Shown here: piece after piece, positions 47,810 to 59,059 of the stretch
Layout of the letters: every line of letters begins with the position of its first letter
Numbering within the stretch: position 1 is the stretch's first letter
Source of the DNA: Camillea tinctor
Lineage: Eukaryota > Ascomycota > Sordariomycetes > Xylariales > Xylariaceae
Assembly: GCA_022578605.1 (NCBI GenBank)
Contig: MU394069.1
Span: 580,637 to 644,636 of the forward strand
Reading direction: 5' to 3'
Length of the DNA: 64,000 bases
Notes under the pieces: model-generated
What the model was told of the DNA's origin: nothing
Seen by the model: only the letters and a program-made list of their open reading frames with translations
Database searches by the model: none
Made by a program: the position numbers and the translations under genes

Positions 47810-49071
47810 ATGCGGGGCATCCAAGTTACCGAATATGTCAAGGTAAGGAAGATAAATGAATACCTACACTAAAACCTATTGCATTGCTTTGATGTCGTAT
47901 ATATAAAAAGGCACTGTAAAATTATAACTATAAGGTTTATATCAGCTACTAATAATACCTGTCTCCTTCCCCTATCTTCTTCTCGTAGAGTCCCAAAGAG
48001 CTTAAGGTCACCGAACTGCCTGATCCAACGCCCGCCCCTGATCAATACTTAATCGAGGTGCACGCCGCCGCCACAAACTTCTTCGATATCCTACAGATTC
48101 AGGGGAAGTACCAGAACCAACCACGTGAGCCCTCCCCTTTCCCCCCTTTCCACACTAATATCTCTCCCCCCTCCCCCCTCCCCCCTCCTCTCTCTATATA
48201 CTAACCCCCTTCTCCTCCAGCCTTCCCCTGGACCGCAGGTGCCGAATTCTCGGGCGTCGTTCTCGCCGTCCCGTCCTCCCCTCCCAAGGGCAGCACCCCG
48301 CGCTTCTCCGTCGGGAGCCGCGTCTTCGGCGCGAGCCAGGGCGCGTACGCGACGCGCACCTGCGCCGCGGAGCACCAGCTGCTCGCCGTACCCGAAGGCT
48401 GGACCTTCGCCGACGCAGCGGGCCTGTTCGTGACAGCGCCGACGAGCTACAGCGCGCTGGTGCTGCGCGCGGGCCTCAAGCCCGGCGACACCGTGCTCGT
48501 GCACGCCGCAGCCGGCGGCGTCGGCCTGGCCGCCGTGCAAGTCGCCAAAGCCTTCGGGGCCACGGTCATCGCCACCGCGGGCACGGCGCGCAAGCGCGAG
48601 GTCGCGCGCCTGTACGGCGCGGACCATGTCGTGGACTACGGGGACGCGGACTGGCCCGAGCAGGTCAAGCGGTTGACGCCGGGCGGGAAGGGGGTGGATA
48701 TCGTGTACGACCCCGTGGGGGTGGTGGACCGCAGCACCAAGTGCATCGCGTGGAACGGGCGCATCCTGGTGGTCGGGTTCGCGGCGGGCAAGATCGAGAA
48801 GCTCGCGCTCAACAAGGTGCTGCTGAAGAACATCAGCGTCGTGGGCATCCACTGGGGCGCGTACGCGCGCTTCGAGACGCAGAGCATACCCGTCGTGTGG
48901 GCGGGCATCGCGAAGCTCATCCGCGAGGGCAAGTTCCGCGGCACCGTGTTCGCGGATAAGGAGTTCGTGGGGCTGGAGAGCGTGCCGGATGCGCTGCTTG
49001 CGCTGGGGGGTAGGGAGACTTGGGGCAAGGTCGTGGTCAAGATTCCGCAGTCTGGGGAGAGCAAGCTGTAG
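47810..49071 (+). CDS. Zeta-crystallin-type NADPH:quinone oxidoreductase (MDR superfamily)
   Basis: Exons 47810-47842, 47989-48124 and 48221-49071 give 339 aa. Medium-chain reductase that should pass hydride from NADPH to quinones or activated alkenes. The N-terminal GroES-like domain reads LKVTELPDPTPAPDQYLIEVHAAATNFFDILQIQGKYQ and PFPWTAGAEFSGVV. The nucleotide-binding motif is VLVHAAAGGVGLAAVQVAKAFGATVIATAG (AxxGGVG). The catalytic/structural zinc Cys cluster of alcohol dehydrogenases is absent, as in quinone reductases. The end is GGRETWGKVVVKIP. The first exon is eleven codons. Exon 3 is very GC-rich, producing a long shadow frame on the other strand. It converges with the MBL-fold gene, stop codons 263 bp apart. 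Confidence 0.92.
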
Positions 49072-49334
49072 GTCGATATGGTTAAGTGTATGCATACATG
49101 CGCGTGGGTGTATGGGGATGTATATATATGTAAGCACACTGATAGATAAGTTTGGATACTGCATTACATAGCCTGCTTTTCAGTTTGCATATTTCGAGCC
49201 AAGTCAAAATGAAGAAAAAATACAGTAAATAGATAATGAACAAGCCCGTCCAGTTCGCTCATTAACCCTCTCTCTTTCTCCTTTTTATACCCCCCCCCCC
49301 CCCTTTCCCCTATCATCCAACCCACCTCAATTTT

Positions 49335-50324
49335 TCAGAGCACCGTTTCCCTCAGCAGCGGGTGATCCCTGTACCCTGAGTGCTTGACCTGGATCTGCAT
49401 ACTCTCCAAAACCCGCCGCTGCATCTCCTCCTCGGACTCGCCCACGATATCCAGCCCCATGAATGCCCCGTGCGTGCTGCGGAACCTATGCCGCTGCAGT
49501 ATCCTCCACATGCGCGCCAGCTCCCAGGGCGGCAGCGGTATCATGTTGGGGATACTCCACATAAACGCATAGCTGTTCATGCCCTTCGGCCGCCCCCGCC
49601 CTTGCGCCGCGTACCCGCCCATGCCCGCCGGCGTCGTCACCAGCGTGTCCGCGACTAGCAGCCGGCCCTCGTACAAGCCCACGCCCGACCCGGGGAAGTG
49701 GCCCCCGAGCTTGAGCACCTTGAACCCGGACGGCACGCCCCCGCGGCCCGGGACGTCGTACTCGATCGACTCGCGCGGGACGAGCTCCTGCGATAGCGCG
49801 GAGGTCTGCGTGAGCCACGCCGCGTCTTCGGAGGCGAGGTACACGGGGCACCCGAAGGCGCGCGCCCAGTCTAGGTGCGTGGTGTAGTAGTGCGGGTGCG
49901 AGATCACGATGGCGTCGAGGCCGCCGCGCGAGGTGATCTCCGCGATGGTGGCGTTGTCGAGGAGCGACAGGCAGTCCCACAGGATGTTCCCGGCGGGGGT
50001 GCGCACGAGGATGGCGCGCTGGCCGATGGCAAACTTGGGGACGGTGTAGATGGATGTGAAGGTTTCTTTTCCCTCTTCTCCTTTTTCTTTATTACTGCTG
50101 GAGAAGAGAGGGGCGAACTCGTTCCGGTACCCTGACCCCGGCGCGCGCAGCTCGTCGAGGGTCGTGAAGGCTTGACCCGTGGGAGGGGCGAACTGCCGCG
50201 GGTCGTCGCAGATGAAGCATGTTTGCTGGGCGGCCCGGTCGGAGGTCGGGAACTGGGTCCCGCACGCGGTGCAGATGAGCCAAGACCCGGTGCCGTTGCG
50301 GGGGGTAGAAGATAGGGCCGTCAT
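49335..50324 (-). CDS. Zinc-ribbon plus metallo-beta-lactamase-fold protein
   Basis: Intronless, 329 aa. The first 45 residues form a C-x2-C ... C-x2-C zinc ribbon (LICTACGTQF ... QTCFICDDP). The rest is an MBL fold: NILWDCLSLLD, IVISHPHYYTTHLDWA, VLKLGGHFPGS, LLVADTLVTTP and RSTHGAFMG near the end. The usual metal motif is HxHxDH; here it reads HPHYYTTH, so the first two His are present but no Asp-His follows at the normal spacing. Other His and Asp positions (GGH, VAD, STHG) remain. It may bind one metal or use different ligands. From memory, similar fungal proteins exist and are uncharacterised; substrate unknown. Confidence 0.85.
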   Translation of the reverse strand: MTALSSTPRNGTGSWLICTACGTQFPTSDRAAQQTCFICDDPRQFAPPTGQAFTTLDELRAPGSGYRNEFAPLFSSSNKEKGEEGKETFTSIYTVPKFAIGQRAILVRTPAGNILWDCLSLLDNATIAEITSRGGLDAIVISHPHYYTTHLDWARAFGCPVYLASEDAAWLTQTSALSQELVPRESIEYDVPGRGGVPSGFKVLKLGGHFPGSGVGLYEGRLLVADTLVTTPAGMGGYAAQGRGRPKGMNSYAFMWSIPNMIPLPPWELARMWRILQRHRFRSTHGAFMGLDIVGESEEEMQRRVLESMQIQVKHSGYRDHPLLRETVL

Positions 50325-51705
50325 TGTGGGTTGTGTACATATAAGTAAGCCCCGTGATTATGATTGCCTACTTAGGGAATACTTATTGTAGTATGGTTTG
50401 GGCGATAAGATTAATGGGGATCAAGATAACCTTGTAAGGTAAGGAAGCAATACTATGTAAGTAGTACTATGTAAGTAATGGCATTAGTGAGGTTGTTATC
50501 AAGACTAAGCTAACCTAGAGGATTAACCTACCAAGGTAGAGATTGGATACAGCGATGCTGTTGGTGGCGGTGATAAGAGGCGTGTGATAACAGGTAAGAG
50601 GTATGTATAATTGATGCACTGAACATCCGATATTCGCTGCACGACTGGATTTTTGTTTCAAATCTGGTAGCACTGCTCCCTGCTTAAATAAAGAATGTAG
50701 ATGTATGTATCGAAGGATGTAGAGTGGGGTAAAATGAAGATGTCACCTGTGAAATGTTATAAAGCTTCACTCAGAGGACTGAAACAAATACCTACATATA
50801 TAACTACATAACCTATCCTCTTATACTCCGTAGTTTACAATTGTAAAATACTTGCTTTCCAGATCCATGCTTATTAATTACTCGATTATGATTCCTATAA
50901 GTAAGCTAAATTGATAGTTCTTCATGTTCTAGATCGTATACCTACTACTAAATAAATGTTCATGGATTTTGAATTACACATGTTAGCGGTCGATAAGAGC
51001 TGTCATAGGTAGTGCCAAGAGTGGGGGGAGGGGAAAAGGGAGAGGAGGGGAGAAAGGTAAGGATAAGTTACAAAAATGGTGTCAAATAAATACTTCCGAT
51101 ATCCTTAGTCTTAGTCTCCGTTTTAACTAACATCCGGTGAAGATTCGATAACGAAACTCGTAATACCTACCTCAATTCCCTTGTGGGGAAGTTCGATGCG
51201 GTACGGTTATCCCCGGCACGATGATAACGGTCAAGATCGGGGCGTCAAAGTCAAAAGTCAAAAAAGGTCAGAGTGAGACTTCCTTCTAAGTTAATCAAAG
51301 ACGGTGATAGGACAGATTGAGGAATGCGGGTTCATGCGGAGAGGGAAAGATAGCTCGAGTTTTACAAGAAGCTTACCCCGTACGGAGTATTGGTGGAGTT
51401 GCACTTGCATGCCTCCGTACCCCGAGATATTCACTTAGGTAGGTAGGTACTACCTATGTAGGTTATGTATGTATGTATGTATGTACGTACGTAAGGTACC
51501 GAACCATTGGTTCCTTCTCTACCAAAGTTAGGTTGGGTAGCTACTATTAAACTCGATGGTCTGGCAGTTCTGGGCCCTCCTTGTTGCTTCCCTCCTTCTT
51601 CCCAATCCTCGGATACTTCACATCACACCAATGTCATAGTTACACAATCTACCACCACACTTCCCTATCTCCCTATCTCCCTATCTTAATCCCGTATAAG
51701 TCACC
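50325..51705. promoter_or_regulatory. Divergent region between MBL-fold and amidase genes
   Basis: About 1.4 kb, AT-rich, with repeated ACTATGTAAGTA words (about 50450-50475), a GTAGGTAGGTAGG / GTATGTATGTATG tract (about 51436-51494), and a threefold CCCTATCT run just before the amidase start. No coding frame recognised. Confidence 0.45.
51436..51494. repeat. TAGG / GTAT tetranucleotide tract
   Basis: TAGG tetramers followed, after an interruption, by GTAT and GTAC tetramers. Promoter side of the amidase gene. Confidence 0.75.
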
Positions 51706-53571
51706 ATGGTCTTTATCCTCGATTATCTCCAACACAAACGAGACTGGTAAGCAAAGACATTCTCCAACTTCTCCAATATGTTGGGACAAAATAAAATGAA
51801 ACAAGATCAAATAGAATATAAGAGAAGAAAACCAAAGTTAGTTATATGACTTACACAGAGACACAGCCAGTTCAAGCAGAATGAACGAGCAGAACGGATT
51901 CGAGCCCTTACGCGGTATCACGAGCCCTTCACCCCTCAAGACCGCGAGGTCATAGACAAACCCATCCAGGAGCTCGTCGAAGGTGTCCGAAATGGCGAAA
52001 TCCAGCCAATAGACCTCCTCCACACCTACGGGAAGGTCGCCCTAAAAGCCCACGAGAAGACAAACTGTCTTACCGAGGTGATGATCCCGGCCGCCGAGGG
52101 ATGGATCAGTGACGGTTCCATTAATACCCAGGGGCCTTTGGCTGGTATCCCCGTCAGCTTGAAAGACACGATTAACGTCGGGGGGTTCGATTCAACTGTG
52201 GGCTTTAGTAGTTTTGTTGGGAACAAGCCGGCTGAAGATGGTCCTGTTGCCCGCTTACTCAAAGACGCCGGAGCTGTGCCTTATGTCAAGACCAATTTGC
52301 CCATTACACTGCTCAGTTTTGAGTCCACAAATGATGTTTGGGGGCGGTGTACCAACCCCCACAACAACAAGTACTCACCTGGTGGATCAACTGGTGGTGA
52401 AGCTGCCCTTCTGGCTCTAGGCGGGAGGATAGGTATTGGTAGTGATGTGGCCGGTAGCGTCCGAGCTCCTGCTCATTTCTCCGGTATTTACAGTCTAAGA
52501 TGCTCTACGGGCCGATGGCCCAAGGCGGGTTTTGCCACCAGCATGCCTGGTCAAGAAGGCGTGCCCAGCGTTTATAGCCCTATGACCCGAACTCTGAACG
52601 ATCTGACCTACTTTACAAGCTCGATAATTGGCATGCAGCCTTGGAAGTACGACTATTCAGTCCACCCTCTGGCATGGAGACCAGAAATCGAGGAGGAATA
52701 TGCTACAAAGGAGAAATTCCGCGTTGGTGTAATGAGGACGGATGGAGTGGTCGATCCAAGTCCCGCGTGCCGACGGGCTCTTGAGATGGCCGAGGAAGCC
52801 TTGAAAGAGGCCGGTCACGAGATCGTCGAAATCGACCCGCCTTCGCCGTACGAGGCCCTGTACCTTGGTTCTCTCTTGCTTAATGCTGATGGCTGCCAAA
52901 TGTTCAAGTCATTCTTCCGATATGGCGAGTGGAATGACCCGGGTGCTGACCAAATGGACTGGTTCATGAGACTCGCCCGGCCGTTCAAGTATATATACTA
53001 TCTATGGGTGAAGTATGTGCGAAAAGATGACATCTGGGCTGGCCTAGTCAAGGACTGGCACGCCAAGTCCGCCTTTGAGAACTGGCAACTGGTTGCGAAG
53101 CGTGAAGCGTACCGAAGCAAGTGGTACGACTGGTGGAATAAGGAGAATCTCGATTTCTTGCTCACGCCTACAAATGCCACACCCGCCGTGCCGCATGATG
53201 GTATGAAGGATGCTGTGAGCAGTTGTGGCTACACCTTTCTTTTTAACCTTGTACGTATTATCCCCGTCTCATTGTGCACTTATAAATAAAATACTAATAA
53301 GCGTCTACAGCTTGATTACACGTGCGGATGTCTTCCGGTCACGCATGTGGATAAGGAGCTTGATAAGCTTCCCTCTGGGTTCAGCATAAAAAAGCTAAAC
53401 GGAGTTGCTCAGGGAGCCTACAAGCTGTACGACGCCGAGGCGATGCACGGCCTACCGGTGGGAATACAAGTCGTCGGAAGAAGACTGGAGGAAGAGAAGG
53501 TCCTCTCTATAATGAAGAGAGTCGAGGACGCTCTAGGAGATGACAAGTACGACCTACTCGATATCGACTAA
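51706..53571 (+). CDS. Amidase-signature-family hydrolase
   Basis: Exons 51706-51746, 51867-53250 and 53311-53571 give 561 aa. Hydrolyses an amide bond with a Ser-cisSer-Lys triad. The residues are visible: K113 in GIPVSLKDTIN, S188 in PGGSTGGEAALLALGG and S211 in GSDVAGSVRAPAHFSGIY. Spacing 75 and 23 agrees with the family. The conserved Gly before the nucleophile segment is Ala (DVAGS). The C-terminal LTPTNATPAVPHDG and MHGLPVGIQVVGRR blocks are typical of fungal amidases. The junction of exon 1 is uncertain, because three AGs lie close together; only the last (acacag) keeps the frame without a stop. No signal peptide. Third-position GC is lower than in neighbours. Substrate unknown. Confidence 0.9.
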
Positions 53572-54125
53572 AGTCACTACGCTGTTTATTCGTTCTACCG
53601 GAGTGTGGAAAATGGAATAGTTCTGAACACAACACCAGACGTGATACCCTTGTGCTGTTTTGCTGCGATGTCGGAACCAATACTGGAAGGATCATACTGT
53701 GGCTTAAGGTGCAGAAAGAAAAAGGAAAGAAAAGTATAATTAAAAAGATCCAAGAGAATTGAGATGAACACCGACTGGCTTTTTATTGATTCTGAGAGAT
53801 CAAACTCTCTAGTTTGGGTGAATTCGTTCGTCCCCTGGTCCTCTCCGAGATCGGGACACAAAGCGGCTGTGGGTATCCGGGTCCGGGCACGGAGATCCTA
53901 CCTAACATATTGACTGTAGGTAGTTAAGTTTACTATGAGGAGAAGAGCAGGTATATAAATATGGCTGAGCTGTTTATGTGACCAGATGATCATTTGTAGT
54001 AATGGTGTATGTCTTCATCAACAAAACGGTTCCTCTAGTAACTTAATTTTCTCCTCCCCCTTTTCTTCTCAGATCGATTGCCACAACACACCTGACAATT
54101 CCTATAAACGGCATCTCAAACCGCA
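53572..54125. other. Intergenic region, no gene seen
   Basis: Between the amidase stop and the methyltransferase start, which are in the same direction. No coding frame recognised. Confidence 0.4.
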
Positions 54126-55330
54126 ATGTCACAGACAAAAAAGGATGATTGGTCGACCGAGGTGAGGAAATGAAATTTGAATCCATACTTATATAACCTA
54201 CCTATACCCCCTGATGAGATTTCATATAATACATGTATCTAATATGAATAAAAAACACAGGCATACCAAAATGCAGCCTCTTTCGTGCCCAAGCTAGCAA
54301 CCAAGATCGTGCAATGGCTTGACCCACAGCCGGACGACGTCATCTTGGATATAGGATGTGGTGGTAGGTTTTATGTTACTTTACTTCCTTTGCCTTTCTC
54401 CGTGGATAAATATATATATACCTAGGTATATATATATATATATATATATTTGGTGCCGAGAACTATATGATATGTATGGAGACTGAACTAAGCTAACTTC
54501 ATACGTGGAAACTGTTAGACGGAGTGCTCAACATCCAGTTCAACGAGATTCTCTCCCGCGGCAGCGGCCACGTGCACGGCATCGATGCCTCCCCGGCCAT
54601 GATCGAGGCAGCGCGGAAGGCGGCCGAGAAGGCGGGCGCGGAGAAGTGCTCGTTTGAAGGTGAGTTATGCGTATCTACTTGCTTACCTATATATATAGGC
54701 AAGAATCGAAAACATACGAACTAACCCCCCTCTCTTTTCCTAAAAGTCCTCGACGCCCTCGCCCTCGCCACCGCCCCCGCTCTCCAGTCAGGCACCTACA
54801 CGAAACTCTTCTCCAATGCAGCCCTGCACTGGATCCTCAAAGGGGACTCCTTTTCGCCTTCATCTTCTCCCTCTTCATCTTTGTCCTCGTCCTTCTTCCG
54901 CTCCGCCCGCGCGGCTCTAGTCCCCGGGGGCTTGTTCGCCTTCGAGATGGGCGGCCTGGGCAACGTGGCCGAGATGCGCGCCGCGATCATGATGGCGGTG
55001 GCGCGGCGCGTCGGCATCGAGAGGGCGCGGGAGGCGGAGCCGTGGTTTTTCCCCGACGAGGAGTGGGTTAGGGGCGTTATGCAGAGGGAAGGGTGGGAGG
55101 TGCTTAGGGCGGAGAGGGAGTGGAGGCCCACGCGCGCGGATGAGGGGGGCGTGGAGGGGTGGGTGAGGCTTTTTGGGGCGAAGTCGTTTGAGGTTGTGCC
55201 TGAGGAGGGAGGGGAGAGGGAGAGCTGTATAAGGGAGGCGGTGGAGGTGCTGGAGGTGGTGTGTAGGGAGCCGGGAGGGGGGTTTAATCTGGGGTATGTG
55301 AGGTTGAGGGTTTTGGCGAGGAGGGTGTAA
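54126..55330 (+). CDS. SAM-dependent methyltransferase, class I fold
   Basis: Exons 54126-54161, 54261-54363, 54519-54659 and 54747-55330 give 287 aa. Starts MSQTKKDDWSTEAYQNAASFVPKLATKIVQWL; motif I is DVILDIGCGDGVLN, completed across an intron. HVHGIDASPAMIEAARKAAEK is motif II, and YTKLFSNAALHWIL plus ALVPGGLFAFEM are motifs IV-V. This layout resembles trans-aconitate/UbiE-type methyltransferases. A Ser/Pro-rich run (about ten serines) is inserted before the motif V strand. The C-terminal half is very rich in Glu, Arg, Gly and Val, reflecting GC-biased DNA. The second intron carries a TA dinucleotide tract. Substrate unknown. Confidence 0.87.
54426..54449. repeat. TA dinucleotide microsatellite within an intron
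   Basis: Alternating T/A inside the second intron of the methyltransferase gene. Confidence 0.9.
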
Positions 55331-56201
55331 TGGGAAGGAGATGATCTATGGAAAAGGGGAGTAGAGGTAGGATGTTTATAGAGTTCATAGCAGTAAAAAG
55401 TCAAACCGGCTTTTTTATCTTTAATATTAGGTTTGACATTCTTTTTCACGTCATGCAGGTTTTAATGAACATTAAGGAAGATAGCATGACAGATGGTAAA
55501 TTTACCAAAGGCCTCATCTTCCCCCTATTTTTTACTTTGCAAGACCGAACACTAGGACCTTGCTTTCTATAGTTTGGTTTTAATTTTGTGCATCTAGTTT
55601 CGTGACATTGTAAGTTAATAAATCCATACATCAAATGTTTCGAAGCATATGATCGATAAGTAAACCATAGAGGGAGTTCAATTCGAATCATGTATCCTAG
55701 TCCATATTCAAGCACAATTATTGATATTGATCAATGTTAGTGGTTTCTTGACTGGCATAACTTGTCTCGGGTCTAATAAGTATGTACTAGAGATAGTTCG
55801 TTCACTCACTTATACATAGGTTCGTACATTTTCTTTAAAGGTTCCTAGCCTATTAGAATTAACTTATATCGAAGCATGCCCAGGGCTTGCTATTGGCTCT
55901 TTTCAGAGCCACTTCTAGTACACTATACATGTACCTATTGACCCCTCCAGATCGCATATGGTATTGCAGATCAACAATGGTTTTGTGTTTTCCGATTTGA
56001 TAAATGACAAGCCGAAACATTCCTAGCTCCCCTTTATTAGGGATAAACTAGTAGTAAGTAGGCGCCGAGAGTGGGGTTGATGAATGTTTGCGCCCACACA
56101 ACCTAGGGGGTGGGAAGAAAAAACTTTTTTGAGTTGTGTATGATATACCTTTCTAGAATGTAAGGTCATCACAGCTTCCAGAACGGAAGATGGCACTCGA
56201 T
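55331..56201. other. Intergenic region, no gene seen
   Basis: Downstream of the methyltransferase, AT-rich; no coding frame recognised up to the tRNA gene. Confidence 0.4.
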
Positions 56202-56273
56202 GGCCGAGTGGCCCAATGGCAAGGCGTCTGACTACGAATCAGAAGATTGTGGGTTCGAATCCCATCTTGGTCA
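56202..56273 (+). tRNA. tRNA-Arg (anticodon ACG)
   Basis: Folds as a cloverleaf: acceptor GGCCGAG with CTTGGTC (two G-U pairs) and discriminator A, D arm around GCC/GGC, anticodon stem TCTGA/TCAGA with loop CTACGAA, and T arm GTGGG-TTCGAAT-CCCAT. No intron and no encoded CCA. A T-run follows within ten bases (RNA polymerase III stop). ACG decodes CGU/CGC/CGA after A-to-I editing. Confidence 0.95.
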
Positions 56274-56279
56274 TTCTTT

Positions 56280-56292
56280 TTTCCTTTGCTCT
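56280..56292 (+). terminator. RNA polymerase III terminator of tRNA-Arg
   Basis: T-rich stretch starting a few bases after the tRNA discriminator base, the usual Pol III stop signal. Confidence 0.7.
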
Positions 56293-57867
56293 TCAGTTAA
56301 GGAGTTTAGTTCCTAGGTACTTTTTATATCTCTTGCCCGACATGGATTGTTTTTTTTCTTTCACACTCTAACTTTCTAATCCATCGTAGTGGGGGTATGA
56401 ATACCAAGTATTTTATTACATAAAACCTTTTACGGATATCTCTTGCTCACTTTGCCGAGGCAAGTATTTTAACTCTGGAGGTTGAAGTTATTTCCTTTAT
56501 AACTCCACACATAAAACAAAACCCGTTAGTTATGGAACTAACGTTGCCTTGAATCATGCGCGTGATACATAATTTTCTTGGCCAGACGATATTTTAACTG
56601 TCGAGTGATTTATGTAAGTTAGTGTACTTATATCCACCCCGCTTGATGATGCATTGATGTCAACTATTCCCGACGTTTTCGAGGGTAAGAAATAGCATTG
56701 AATAAGTGACATTTCACTTTGAATAGTTAAACCCACCAATCGAATATTATCTTGGCTCTTGATGAGCCATGTGGAAATAGAAGGATACGTGGGGTTGTCT
56801 ATAGGTAATAAATGTATGAAAGCATTTTGGTGATGAATCCCGAATACCGGATGGAAATACTGAATCTCGGTCCTCCGGGTATAACAACATAATATAACAA
56901 CCTACTAGGTTAGGTGTTTGATATATAATGTCCAAACGTCGACGTATTAAACCGATGATAACCACATGAGCCGTTATTATAGCAAATAATCTAAATAGTT
57001 ATTTCAAAACTGAATAAATACATTGACCATCCTATCCTCATGATAAGAAACAACTCTTGTTACGATTGAAGATGAAGTAAAACGCTATTACCGAGCCATT
57101 GGCCAATCAGCGTTCGCCTTGATCGGCTGATCGGCTTTTGGACCGTTTGTGAGGGCTAGGGACAAGTTTCTAACCCCTTCAAATACCCTAATGGAGAGGC
57201 AACCTGTAGATATACGAGTATACTATACTAATAAGAGATCTAGCTATGGGTAACGGGCTTTGCTTGCTGACCAAGGCTCGAACGCATATTGGAGGTTTAA
57301 GCAAAAATTCAACATGGGACGTGATCCCGTAGCCGTACTATATACGTACATAGCATACATACCTAACCCAACATGTCAGCGAAAGAGTCCACTGAGGGGT
57401 TACCAAGAAACATCATGCACACGCATCTCCGCTTCGCCTTTCCCCTCCGTAGGTCTTAGACTATACCGGGACTAGATCATTGCCGTCGTCTTCCGAGTTC
57501 GGTGTCGTATCACGACCGACGGCTATATTTCAAAGGCCTAGTATGATCCTGCCCAGCTCTGTTCCTCTGGATAGATATAGTGGAAGAGACCGTGATTGTT
57601 TAACTTCCTTGCTCTTGGTTTATTATTCATTCTTCATAGATACCCTACATATCGTGCATATCTTGTACTGTAAACATTAACAAGCACGCCTATCACTTCC
57701 CTGATTCACCGGGGCAAATAATATTCAGATTGTAAGTACAACCCTTGACCCCTTCCTGCCTCCTTAGAACTTCATAGTGCACCATTATCATCATCATCAT
57801 CATCATCATCATCATATCCTAACAAGAGCTATAGAGTGTATATAAATCAGAAAAGGCAGAAACCATC
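56293..57867. promoter_or_regulatory. Region between tRNA-Arg and the ACC deaminase gene
   Basis: AT-rich, no coding frame recognised. Its right end holds the ATC microsatellite and the presumed promoter of the ACC deaminase gene. Confidence 0.4.
57787..57816. repeat. ATC trinucleotide microsatellite
   Basis: About nine consecutive ATC units ending roughly 50 bp before the ACC deaminase start codon, likely in its 5' UTR or core promoter. Confidence 0.9.
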
Positions 57868-59059
57868 ATGGCGGACCTCAAACTCCCCGAGCCCTTCGCC
57901 AGCATCCCGCGAGAGTCCTTCCTCTTCGGCCCCTCGCCCATCCAGCACCTGCCCCGCATATCGGCCGCCCTCGGCGGCAAGGTCAACGTCTACGCCAAGC
58001 GCGAGGACTGCAACTCGGGGCTCGCGTACGGCGGCAACAAGACGCGCAAGCTAGAGTGAGTAGATACCTTTCATTCCCCCCCTTTTTCCTCTCCTAACTC
58101 CCTCCATCTTAAACATAAGGGAGTAGAAGAGGCAAGGCGGGGTAAATCGAGATCAGAAAAACAAGAAATCAAGCTAACGCCTCCTGCTTTACTAAACCAG
58201 GTACCTCGCCTCCGAAGCCCTCGCCGAGGGCTGCGACACCCTCGTCTCCATCGGCGGGGTGCAATCGAACCATACGCGGCAAGTCGCCGCCGTCGCCGCC
58301 AAGCTGGGGCTCTCGAGCGCGCTGGTGCAGGAGCACTGGGTGGAGTGGACGGACGCGCACTACACGACGGTGGGCAACATCCAGCTGTCGCGGCTGATGG
58401 GCGCGGACTCGCGGCTGGACCCGTCGGGGTTCGGGATCGAGCACAAGACCACGCTGGCGGCGCTGGAGACCGAGCTTGCGGCCAAGGGCAAGAACCCGTA
58501 CTACATTCCCGCGGGGGCATCGGACCACCCGCTGGGGGGCCTCGGGTTCGCGCGCTGGGCGTTCGAGGTCGAGGAGCAGGAGCGCGAGTCGGGCGTGTTC
58601 TATGATACGATTGTGGTGTGCGCCGTGACGGGGTCGACGTTCGCGGGGATGGTGGCGGGGTTCAAGCTCGCGCAGAAAAAGTGCGGGTCTAAGCCGCGCC
58701 GCGTGATCGGGATTGATGCGAGCGCGAAGGTGAAGCAGACTTTCGACCAGGTGCTGCGGATCGCGAAGACGACTGGTGTGAAGATTGGTCTGGAAGAGGG
58801 GGATATCACGGAGAAGGATATCGAGCTTGATGATCGGTATCATGCTGGTGTGTATGGTGTGCCGGACGAGCAGACGCTAGACGCGATTCGATTCGGTGCC
58901 CGCACTGAGGCGTTCATCACGGACCCGGTGTACGAGGGCAAGAGTCTGGCGGGCATGATGGACATGATCCGCAAGGGAGAGATCCCTGAGGGCAGCAACG
59001 TGCTATATGCTCACCTCGGTGGTCAGTTGGCGCTCAATGCCTACTCCGCCATTCAGTAA
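57868..59059 (+). CDS. 1-aminocyclopropane-1-carboxylate (ACC) deaminase
   Basis: Exons 57868-58055 and 58201-59059 give 348 aa. PLP enzyme that opens ACC to 2-oxobutyrate and ammonia, removing the plant ethylene precursor. The PLP lysine is K58 in [13 protein letters not shown]. The phosphate-binding and substrate loop reads [21 protein letters not shown]. The residues that separate ACC deaminase from the related D-cysteine desulfhydrase are a Tyr-Glu pair and a Leu; both are present, in TDPVYEGKS and [13 protein letters not shown]. Known fungal homologues (for example Trichoderma) have this length. No signal peptide, cytosolic. The intron interrupts the codon for E in KLE/YL. The family is best known in bacteria, and transfer to fungi has been proposed. 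Plant association is possible but inferred. Confidence 0.94.

Noticed and set aside
48091..49164. 357-codon minus-strand frame over quinone oxidoreductase exon 3
   Set aside because: Shadow caused by very high third-position GC; Arg/His/Ala-rich and not protein-like.
47810..59059. A secondary-metabolite biosynthetic gene cluster
   Set aside because: No PKS, NRPS, terpene synthase, DMATS, transporter or pathway transcription factor found; kept only as a low-certainty hypothesis.
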